From positions 124,001 through 188,000 of the forward strand of contig JAACJP010000014.1 of NCBI GenBank assembly GCA_013368375.1: DNA of 64,000 nt. The letters run 5' to 3'. The position numbers and the translations under genes are program-made. The notes below the pieces were generated by a model. It was not told where the DNA came from. It did not search any database and saw only the letters and a list, made by a program, of their open reading frames with translations. Positions 48,481-57,006 of the stretch are shown here, in pieces. Position 1 is the first letter of the stretch. Every line of letters starts with the position of its first letter. Source of the DNA: Tricholomella constricta. Lineage: Eukaryota > Basidiomycota > Agaricomycetes > Agaricales > Lyophyllaceae.

Positions 48481-48904
48481 ATGTCTTAGTCCGTCGCCGT
48501 CTCCTCGCTCGCTGTGCCACTACTAACGCGTAAACGACCTCTTCATTAGCGTCATCTTCGGCCGCGCCATCAAGAACGAGTACCTCAGCCTCGGCATCCT
48601 CACCACAGTTTTCGGCGGTGCAACGCTTGCAATGAGGGGTGGCAAGAAGGACATTCCTGTGGCTGGTCAACCTTTGGAGAAGGTCAAGGAGTCCGTGCCC
48701 ATTAAAGCTGGTTCAAGGTGTGTCGTGTCAACAATGTGCGTATGAAGTTTTGCTAACTCCGAAGTTATGATTACAGTGAGGAGGAGCAATTGTACGTGCA
48801 CCAAACGCTCTGGCAAACCCGACCGATACATGTCACTGACTACTCGGCAATACAGCATCAAAAATTTCATTGCAGAGGCAGAGAAGGAGGAGGCAAAACA
48901 CTAG
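48481..48904 (+). CDS. ATP19: Mitochondrial ATP synthase subunit k
   Basis: Small membrane subunit of the F1Fo ATP synthase that in yeast promotes dimer formation in the inner membrane. Exons 48481-48488, 48550-48717, 48777-48791 and 48856-48904 give 79 residues. The sequence starts MSYVIFGRAIKNEYLSLGIL, carries one transmembrane helix (LGILTTVFGGATLAM), then RGGKKDIPVAGQPLEKVKES and the conserved acidic C-terminus EEEQFIKNFIAEAEKEEAKH. First exon of 8 nt and third of 15 nt make this gene easy to miss. All four exons agree in phase and every intron is GT-AG, 59-64 nt. Confidence 0.93.
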
Positions 48905-49117
48905 ATTTATTGGAAGTATTGTACGAGGAAGTCGTGTCTTCGCCGCTGTCGAATACACGCCACGCACCATTAGAATAGTACCAGCAGCGTGAACTGAGTC
49001 TGATTAAAGAGTAGAACACTGAGCCATAAGCCTTGCGCTGGTTGTTATGCAACCGAACATTCATATGACTTTCGCCTGGCCTAGAACTCGGATTTGTGTT
49101 CTTGCTTCTCGCCCACC

Positions 49118-51022
49118 ATGATGAGCTCGCCGCCGTTGACGCCAACACCCTCGGCGCCGGTGACAGCCTCCAAACGACTCTCCTTAAACGTATCTATTGG
49201 CCCGCGACCCCTTCACCTCCTCGATGGCAACGTTCCTTCACCAACTCCAGGCCCTGTAACAGCGCCCCTCGCCCCAACAAGTTTTCGTCATTCAGCCCCA
49301 GAACTCCCTTCTACTCCGTCTAGCTCCAAGAGCCCCAGGCCGAACTCCCGGCGCCAATCCTCCATTTCATACCGTTCAAATACTAATGATCTCAGCCTGT
49401 CGACACGGTCACCTCTGGGAAGCGCGGGGTATGGCTTGACACGCAGTCAGTCGGTGGGACCTAAGTCTAATAATCGTAATACGCCGCCGAGGGATCGAAG
49501 GAGTGCCGGGTTCGAAGCAAACGCAACTCAGGAACGGCCTCCGCTGACATTGGCTGAAAAGTGCGTTGCTGTTTACTTAGTTCTCATTTCCATAACCCTG
49601 AATTCATAACCATAGGCACTCCGAGCTGCTGCACTTCATTGCCCAAAAAGAAGCCAAATGCCTTGAGCTCCGTTCCCAGCTGGCGATCCATGAAGATGAA
49701 CTCCTTCAGCGTATGTTTACATATTTATTATCATCTAGCCCACTCTCATGAATAGTTTTCAGTGAAGCGAAAATGGGAGCGCATCGTGAACAGAGGGTTC
49801 TTGGACGGAACATCATCACAAACGCCGAATGGCCAGGGTAGTGGTGCCATGCTAGAAGGTATTCGAGAAGGCGTACAAGGTGTCAGTAGGTTCATAGCAG
49901 CCGGTCTCTCCATTGGAGAGCTTTCTCCTGCTCCTACTGGATCACCATCGCAATATTCAATACCTGCCCCACGTCCTCTTCGGCCGACCCACTCGAACTC
50001 CCAGTCCAACTCCTCTATGTCGACTTACACGACGAAGTCCACCCGCTTTTCTCAGTCCTCTGCATCTTCAGTTGGTGAGGAACCAATAACTCCGCAGGAA
50101 AAGACAGAGGATGAGGGAGAAGACTTGGCTCAAGTGCTCATGGTCCATGATACAGGCGCGACGCCGACGATGAGCCCAAACCCCGCGTTTGTGCAACGCC
50201 AGCAACGGGGAGTACGTACAAATACTCCATCGCAAAGCACGCGATCAAGTTTCGAGACGGAGAGGGATACATTCTTGACGAGCTCCAAGATGCATCGTCG
50301 GAGGTCGCGAGATGCCCACTCGTTCGAGTACACGCTTTCGCCCGGCGAATACGCGTCATCATCGAGTCCGTCTGTATCGCCACCACCATCGAAAGCCACG
50401 GAGACGGAGAAATCGGAGGCGGCGCGGCTGAAGCGGGCCAGTCTGAATGGGACAGGGTTTCCGCCTGTCTCGTCAATTCCAGGCTTGGCGTCTCTGACGG
50501 TGGGTGCTGCGTCGCCGCCTGTGGCGTCGTGGGTAGGAAGCGTAGGGAAAAAGTGGGAGGAGTTACAGCGTGGTTCCACGTATGTGTTGGTGTTCTATCT
50601 CTGATTATCTTGCTAATTCCTCGCTCCCTTACAGGTTCTCCAAAAACCAGAAACGCGCATCGATCCTCCTTGCTGACGTTTCACAGTCCATCGTTTCTGC
50701 CCTTTCTTCGCCCCCATCAACCGCGACATTCAAGTCTCCGTCTCCGGCACTATCATCTTACTTCAGTCCATCCCCCGCCTCCCCATTGTCTGCCTCCACG
50801 ACCTCTACGTCCCTCCTTGACGACGACGACTTTTCTATGCCCATATCATCGATAATGACTCCTGATACTACTTCAATGCTCAAGCCAAAGCCACGTCCAC
50901 AGCCTGACCCAATATTGCAACACCCGACGTCCACCACCACCATCTCCGCCTCCACGGCCAGCAAAACGATTGCTAGTGCGAAGTCAAAACCAAAAGACGA
51001 CGAGGATGAATGGAATTGGTAA
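49118..51022 (+). CDS. Ser-rich coiled-coil protein, 580 aa
   Basis: Exons 49118-49560, 49616-49710, 49763-50579 and 50635-51022 give 580 residues. The N-terminal 145 residues are Ser/Pro-rich. A coiled coil follows, split by two introns: LTLAEKHSELLHFIAQKEAK, LELRSQLAIHEDELLQLKRK and WERIVNRGFLDG. Next come MLEGIREGVQGVSRFIAAGL, a long Ser/Thr-rich part, the ordered block SWVGSVGKKWEELQRGSTFS, and a tail ending in the acidic-aromatic DEDEWNW. I believe it belongs to the uncharacterised fungal DUF4048-type group because of the coiled-coil block, but a profile search is needed. Probably cytosolic. ATG 49121 directly after the chosen start is equally possible. Confidence 0.85.
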
Positions 51023-51403
51023 TGACCACACCCTTCTCGACGTCTGGCTGCGGCGTTTTCTTGTCCGTTCACAGAACATGGCCTTACGAGAACCTTATTT
51101 TTGTTTTTTTTGGGCTGTCGTTGTATAGGGAATACTATTGGATCGGACGATGATGCTCTCCGCACCCACGCACATTCATACCCTGCTCGTCTATGCCTGC
51201 CTCGACGCTCAATACCGCTGGTGGACAGGTGGACAGGATTAATCACAGGCAAATACGAATACTTGTTGTCGACATTGCTGTACTCCGTTCATTACCTCTA
51301 CACATCTAGATTAATTTTGGTATTCTAATCGCAAGCCCCAGTCCTCGACTCAGAGGGTCTCGTCTCCTGACCATTTTGCGCACTGATACACTACAGGTAT
51401 TAG
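51023..51403. other. Intergenic up to the copia LTR
   Basis: 381 bp between the last single-copy gene and the start of the retroelement block. No gene seen. Confidence 0.4.
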
Positions 51404-51709
51404 TGTTGCCGCCGAAGTGAACTCACTTCGAACTGGGTTCGCTTCAATTCAAAAATGATGCCACTTCGCAACAGGCAAGATGTGAATCGTGCAACAGGAT
51501 TATTCTATTCAGAAACCCCGTATGTCGCGAGAAACCTCCCTCAATCTTTTTTGCTATTTGGAAACCCAGTTTTGTTGGAATGCGAAGAGCACCGAACACA
51601 TCCTTTATGTCGGCTCGACCATTCACAGTCTATTTCCTTTCATCTTACTTACAACAAAGACCCTTTATTATACAGAACATATGTATATACTCACATTACC
51701 TTTAGATAG

Positions 51710-51741
51710 CACCCTTAGTCGCTTATATGAGACTAAGGGTG
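51710..51741. other. Perfect 11-bp hairpin in the copia LTR
   Basis: CACCCTTAGTC at 51710-51720 pairs exactly with GACTAAGGGTG at 51731-51741 around a 10-base loop. A shorter version of the same unit (TAGTCGCTTATACGAGACTA) recurs near 51838-51857. Confidence 0.7.
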
Positions 51742-51791
51742 AGTAGCCTACATTTCACCTTATTCACGGACACGGAACTGACTATAGTGTA

Positions 51792-51882
51792 GTTACATTT
51801 ATCCTTCACTTACAGGTAGGGATCCACAAAATAATATAGTCGCTTATACGAGACTAAGGTTACATTTATCCTTCACTTACAG
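51792..51882 (+). repeat. 24-bp direct repeat pair in the copia LTR
   Basis: The segment GTTACATTTATC-CTTCACTTACAG occurs at 51792-51815 and again, identical, at 51859-51882. With the repeated hairpin unit this shows an internal duplication of part of the LTR. Confidence 0.75.
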
Positions 51883-51908
51883 TGATCTAAGCGGTATAGA
51901 TTCTAACA

Positions 51909-51919
51909 GGTTATGGGCC
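51909..51919 (+). other. Primer-binding site, half initiator-tRNA type
   Basis: GGTTATGGGCC directly follows the LTR end. It is near-complementary to the anticodon stem-loop of initiator methionine tRNA, which copia elements use as a cleaved half-tRNA primer. Confidence 0.55.
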
Positions 51920-52083
51920 AATCACTGAACTCCTACTAGAGACGGCGTTTGAATCTTCACCAAACCAAAAAATCTCGGACCGGAAACCAATGTTATCGGT
52001 AGATCTTATCTAACGCGCTACTGCATCAGAACACGCGCGACGCGCACAAATCTCTTTGTCTACATACACCTATCGCTAAAGAC

Positions 52084-53686
52084 ATGCCTCCCAAAGCCAA
52101 TGAACCTAAAGATGCCCCAGACCCGGAGGCCAGAACCCCCAAAGTCCTATCCACTGATGCTACTGATCCCTCCGTCACTCTACTTCGTGCAAGCATCCCT
52201 TTCAGTGGCGCAAAGCTGCATCGCGACAATCATGACTGGAAGAAATGGGAGCGCAACTTCAGAACGTTCACCACACTGAACCATCTCACTCACTACATTT
52301 CCCCCCCCCTACACCTACCTCCTGCTCCCCCATGTTGAACCTCGCGTGTTCTCAAACTACACGGAGAACCTTACAATGGCCATCGCTGCACTACAAAGTG
52401 CCATCAATGACTCCCTCCACGATCTCATCGACTACGAGAAGGGGGTCAGGAGGAGTTACGATGCCTTAAGGGAGCATTGTCAGAGCGCAGGTCCGATCCG
52501 TCAAGTTGCCATCATACGGCAAGCCTTATCCACAAGTTACTGCTCTCCCTCCGAGCCCCTTGTCGCAACAGCTAATAATATCTGCATGCTCATTGATACT
52601 GCATTCGATATGGGAGCCATAACACGTGATCTTTTCAAATGCATCGCGCTCCTCAACGGCTTGAGCGACAAGTCGTACGAGTCCATCCAGTCTACCATCT
52701 CCTGTGCCCTATCTGACTCTACCTCCGAATCTCCATACACCACAGAGCCCAAATCATTCGGGTCCTCCAGAACGAGCAGACACTCTTGACTGCAAAGGAA
52801 CAAATGCCTCCTCACGACACCACCCTAACAGCGAAGGATTTGGGCAGCCACTCTCACCATCACGAACCAGGAGCTATCTGCTGCTCTACCTGCTTTGCCG
52901 CAAAGAAACCCTGCAAAGGACACATGACTGAATGGTGCATCCACCCAGGAGGAGGAATGGCAGGAAGGGCCATCGCGGAATTTGTCGCTGCAAGGAGAGG
53001 AAAGAAGGCTGGCAGTAAACCAGGGGAGAACTCAAAGTTAACAAGGACAAGACACCCATCCCTTATATCAAGGACAGAAAGGCATACATTGCCTACGGCG
53101 ACAGCTCTGACATCACTAAAGCTGAAGCGCCCAAGCCAGAATTTGCCGGGCTAGCATCATCCACCCCGCCTACAGGCGGCACAGCTTCCATCAACGAGAT
53201 GGCATGGATCGCGTTAGGAGGGGATCTGACGGGATCTGTTGACTGGAACAAACACTCTAAATCAACCAACCAAAGAGTTAGCATATGCCAGTATCACACC
53301 ACTCCAGCAGACAAAGAGAACACCCATCTCCCTTGAAGAGTACCCATTCTACATCGACTCGGGTGCCACCGTCCACATCTCTCCTGACATGAATGACTTC
53401 ATGACGCTCCAGCTGACCCCCTCCAGATCCATCACTGGCATTGGTGGATTGTCGATTGCAGCTCTGGGTATTGGAAAGATAAGGCTCCATATCGCAAAAA
53501 GGGGTCTATTATCCTCAAGGATGCGCCTTATGTCCCCAACTCTATAGTCTGCCTGATCTTCATTAGCGTAATGTTCACGCATGCTGGGACCACCACACAC
53601 TTCGATGACGAGGACATTAAAATCTATAAGAAGTCAACTGGCACGTTCGTCACTGGTGGTCCCCTTATCCTGAATCAGCATTTATA
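52084..53686 (+). pseudogene. Copia gag and protease region, frame-broken
   Basis: Starts MPPKANEPKDAPDPEARTPK. A gag core follows with DWKKWERNFRTFTTLNHLT, then after a frame change at a C-run near 52301-52309 comes YTENLTMAIAALQSAINDSL and LFKCIALLNGLSDKSYESIQ. Another frame change lies near 52770. The protease active site FYIDSGATVHIS is at about 53350-53385 and LKDALYVPNSI near 53515-53550. Copia gag proteins package element RNA and the protease matures the polyprotein; neither can be made intact here. The region stops at the gypsy LTR. Confidence 0.75.
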
Positions 53687-53922
53687 TGTGTAACGACGGC
53701 ACACTACAATACGTCTATATTGAGACGCGACCTGTTTGGCATTACCTTCTGGTAATGCACGACCATCTTTGTTATGCGTATATAAATGTCCTGTACAGTT
53801 TATGCTTAGATAATCCTTTGCACCTTCACCCTGTACACGTACTTAGCAGAATCCCACAGATTGGTCTAGCTTAACGTGTCTGGTGTCTCGCAAGGATCCC
53901 CCAACCCCGTACAACTGTTACA
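53687..53922 (+). repeat. Gypsy LTR, plus copy
   Basis: Begins TGTGTAACGACGG and ends CTGTTACA (TG...CA). It matches the inverted LTR at 56619-56854 at all but 4 of 236 positions by eye. Confidence 0.88.
53779..53786 (+). promoter_or_regulatory. TATA box of the gypsy LTR promoter
   Basis: TATATAAA inside the LTR, in the expected U3 position; conserved in both LTR copies. Confidence 0.55.
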
Positions 53923-54036
53923 CTTTTTTAAGCTACCCAGCTTTGCTATCTGCTTAACTGCTCTCTATCTTCGACGTCGACTCGCTTATCAGCGCCATGA
54001 CCATCACCACAACCCTGAAACGAAGATCTATCTGCG

Positions 54037-56184
54037 ATGGATCCAAACCGAGTGCCACCGAGCGCTACCAGCTCTGAAAACACACCAACGATACAATCTA
54101 TCGTCGATCCGCCAGTACCGCGACCTCCTATAGCCTATGTGCCGCCTCAACGTCGTTCGGACGAAGTCGGGCAAGGTGTAGCAGCAGCAGAGGGACCAAC
54201 AGCGGTAAGTAGCCTGGAGCTACTATCAATGCACGCCACAGAGCGCCCAGCCGCAAGGTTAGGCACTCTGGGGGTCGAAACTGCTGAAGATGCGAGTCTT
54301 AGACATGCATCGGACGATGGCCCCGTACGATTGGCTCTGCAACAAGCATACGCCGCGTACGCCGCCTCCCCGGCCCCCACTGCTGCACCACAGTCTTCGG
54401 TACAAGCCCCGGTACACGCCAACACGGATAACCAGTCGGTTACGAGTGCGTACCTTCGACGACGGGCGTTATCGCCTGTCAGCTCGACGGCAGAATCGGA
54501 CAACGGGACCCTGAACATCTTCAGGTTCTCGCCCCTTCTCAAGCGCCAGGTTCACCTCTACTGGTCAGAATACCAGTCGATGGTCCCAGATGCTAGTCGA
54601 CGTACTCAGATGAATGAAAACGCGCTAGGCTCCGCCTACGTACACTGTGCGATCATGGACACGGAGCCAGATACGAACAGTATCGAATTTGTAAAGCTAG
54701 TGATCGAAGGCATTCGCTTCGAAATAGATAACTATTCTATGGCCACTGTCTTGGAAGCATCGAGGTCTTCGACACCGAAAGCTCCGCAAGCAACAGTAGG
54801 AACAACACAAGCAGCCGACAGCATCGGCCCTGTGCTCACCACGCCTGTAAAAATCGAGGATCGTGTGGATGAAACACACGACAGCGTCAAACCGATTGAG
54901 GAAAGGCCTGCGCCTGCTCAAACACTACGGTTCACGACTGAGACATCACCGCCTGTGATACAAGTCCCTGGGAATGCATCCCGTCGATACCCAATGGCAG
55001 ACTCGTGGGCAGACAGAGTCGCCCTCCAGCGCGAGCGGGATCGAGACTTGCAGCAACAGGGTCATTCGGTTTACGATGACCAGGGAGTGATCTTTATCGG
55101 ACATCAGCCCGTCGACCAAATGAAGAGCATTTATTTAGAGTCGATTGGACAACCTCACGAACAGGATAATAATGCGCAGAGTGCCCCCTACGATGAGCAC
55201 CTGCAGGGACGCGATCAACAGCATTCATTTGCTAGAGATCGAGCTCCACATGAGACTCCTGTAGTTCGTACGCATTCTACAAATGCTCGCGGACGCGGTA
55301 GGGGAATGAGCGTCGTGAACCCTATATCACAAAACCCAGGTAGACCAAGTGAAACCCCTGGGCATGGGTTCTCGATGCCTCCGCAAGTGCGGTCAACTTC
55401 CCGAAACCCTGGAGTCGCTGAAGCCGTGGAACAACACCGAGATTCCATGCATGTACGCTTGAAAGCGCTGCTAGAAGAACAACTCGGTACACGCTTGCAA
55501 CTTCCCGAGGGTAGTAAATTGAGGCGATCTGACGCGTCCAAAACTATAACTCCATACGCTGGAGGAACCAAGTTTAGTGATCTTGAAAGGTGGCTAACGG
55601 ACGTGTGCGTTCACTTAGCCGCTTGCCAATATGGTGGCGACGAACGCGACCGTGAACGCGTGCTCGTTGTACCAGAGTTTCTCAGAGGAGAAGCTAAGAC
55701 ATGGTACCAGCGCCACGTTGTTCATGTAAACCGTCGTCAACGCCATTGGACGTTTGAAGACGTCATTCTTGGATTGTATGATCGCTTTGTACAGCCGTCA
55801 ACAATGCAGGATGCACGAGAGGACTTCTACGATGCTACTTATAATGAGAGCATCGGAGTTCAAGGGTTTTATGACGAGCTCATGGACCACGCACAAAATA
55901 TGGCTGTGTTCCCAGACGAATACACCGTGCGTGATACCTTCCTGGAAGGTATACCCAAAGATATGCTCGTCGCCCTAATTAAGGAAGGTGGATTGTCACC
56001 TGAGATAAATACAGTCGATGAGTTTGTCTCCGAGGCGAAGGCGTATGAGTCTGCCTCTAAGACAGCTGCGCACTACCTTGCTCGGAACTCACGCCGTCGT
56101 TCGCGCTGGAATCCCAAAGTAACATCTTCCAGGCCCCGCGGAGGTGGGCAAATCGGTACCACTTTCATTCGCAAGTCCGCCTGA
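54037..56184 (+). CDS. Gypsy gag polyprotein, 715 aa
   Basis: Single uninterrupted frame starting MDPNRVPPSATSSENTPT. The first 450 residues are disordered. The retrotransposon gag capsid-like domain occupies about residues 500-690: TKFSDLERWLTDVCVHLAAC, FLRGEAKTWYQRHVVHVNRR, DVILGLYDRFVQPSTMQDAR and GFYDELMDHAQNMAVFPDEY. It ends in a basic tail (RNSRRRSRWNPK). No classical CCHC zinc knuckle was found in this frame; the basic tail or the following frame may serve RNA binding. The intact frame suggests a young copy. Gag forms the virus-like particle that packages element RNA. Confidence 0.88.
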   Translation: MDPNRVPPSATSSENTPTIQSIVDPPVPRPPIAYVPPQRRSDEVGQGVAAAEGPTAVSSLELLSMHATERPAARLGTLGVETAEDASLRHASDDGPVRLALQQAYAAYAASPAPTAAPQSSVQAPVHANTDNQSVTSAYLRRRALSPVSSTAESDNGTLNIFRFSPLLKRQVHLYWSEYQSMVPDASRRTQMNENALGSAYVHCAIMDTEPDTNSIEFVKLVIEGIRFEIDNYSMATVLEASRSSTPKAPQATVGTTQAADSIGPVLTTPVKIEDRVDETHDSVKPIEERPAPAQTLRFTTETSPPVIQVPGNASRRYPMADSWADRVALQRERDRDLQQQGHSVYDDQGVIFIGHQPVDQMKSIYLESIGQPHEQDNNAQSAPYDEHLQGRDQQHSFARDRAPHETPVVRTHSTNARGRGRGMSVVNPISQNPGRPSETPGHGFSMPPQVRSTSRNPGVAEAVEQHRDSMHVRLKALLEEQLGTRLQLPEGSKLRRSDASKTITPYAGGTKFSDLERWLTDVCVHLAACQYGGDERDRERVLVVPEFLRGEAKTWYQRHVVHVNRRQRHWTFEDVILGLYDRFVQPSTMQDAREDFYDATYNESIGVQGFYDELMDHAQNMAVFPDEYTVRDTFLEGIPKDMLVALIKEGGLSPEINTVDEFVSEAKAYESASKTAAHYLARNSRRRSRWNPKVTSSRPRGGGQIGTTFIRKSA

Positions 56185-56618
56185 TCAGCAGGACTACACG
56201 CGAGAGTGGTGGCTATGCCACTGCGTGGATGAGGAGGAAAGGTGGGAGTGCAAGCACGCCCCGACCCGAACTCGGGTGCGCCACCCAATAGACAGTTGGA
56301 ACGGAGGGTCCCACGAAGACGGACCTCCTGGAAATGGCAAAGCTGCCGACGCGTCCGACACCGATCACACTAACAAAAGGCCCAAAAAAGAAATCAATCA
56401 AAATGTCCAGCTCGATCACAAACGAAGGACAATGCTTACCGGCCCATGCGCCTCACACCATGCCAAGGAGGGAGGAGCCCGCACAGCGGTACACAACACC
56501 TCCGCAAAAACGAGATCTGTCAACAAAGGCCCCCAGAATAGGGAAGTAGCTGCCGGACGCGATACAGGATCGCTCGCCAGTTCAAACTCGGCCTCAGGAG
56601 TGGCGGAACGAGGACGCC

Positions 56619-56854
56619 TGTAACGGTTGTACGGGGTTGGGGGATCCTTGCGAGACACCAGACACGTTAAGCTAGACCAATCTGTGGGATTCTGCTAAGT
56701 ACGTGTACAGGGTGAAGGTGCAAAGGATTATCTAAGCATAAACTGTACAGGACATTTATATACGCATAACAAAGATGGTCGTGCATTACCAGAAGGTAAT
56801 GCCAAACAGGTCGCGTCTCAATATAGACGTATTGTAACGCGCCGTCGTTACACA
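56619..56854 (-). repeat. Gypsy 3' LTR, minus copy
   Basis: 236 bp, inverted copy of the LTR at 53687-53922. It is preceded on its own strand by a polypurine tract, which identifies it as the 3' LTR of the minus-strand element. Confidence 0.88.
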
Positions 56855-56863
56855 CCCCCCTTT
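56855..56863 (-). other. Polypurine tract
   Basis: AAAGGGGGG on the minus strand, directly before the LTR start; the usual primer for plus-strand DNA synthesis in LTR elements. Confidence 0.75.
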
Positions 56864-57006
56864 AAGATCAATGTATGATCTCAGCAGATGGATGTGCATG
56901 GTTATTATTATAAGTACAAAGCGTGAGTATACAACTCCCGCTCAATTAGTGATCGCGTATGTATTTCGACGACTACCATGACTGTGGCGTACACTCGACG
57001 TTGTCG

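Larger units (their letters stand above)
51404..51908 (+). repeat. Copia 5' LTR
   Basis: Starts TGTTG and ends CTAACA, so TGTT...AACA inverted ends are present; 505 bp. Boundaries are supported by the primer-binding site directly after. No second copy is in the window for comparison. Confidence 0.6.
51404..53686 (+). mobile_element. Ty1/copia retrotransposon, degenerate and truncated
   Basis: A 5' LTR (51404-51908), an adjacent primer-binding site, a gag-like region and an aspartic protease motif occur in order. RT and integrase are not present before the plus-strand gypsy LTR at 53687, which evidently inserted here. Frames are broken in gag. The five bases before the LTR (ATTAG) are a possible target duplication. 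The rest of the element may lie beyond the right edge of the window. Confidence 0.75.
53687..56618 (+). mobile_element. Ty3/gypsy retrotransposon, plus-strand copy, interrupted
   Basis: A 236-bp 5' LTR (53687-53922) and a long gag (54037-56184) are present. The element then runs directly into the 3' LTR of a second copy in opposite orientation at 56619. Protease, RT and integrase of this copy are absent from the window and may lie beyond the right edge if the minus copy inserted into it. The five bases before the LTR read TTATA, a possible target duplication in the copia element. Confidence 0.8.

Noticed and set aside
56667..56855. 62-codon frame, with a near-identical plus-strand twin at 53686-53874
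   Set aside because: Both are the gypsy LTR read as protein, not genes.
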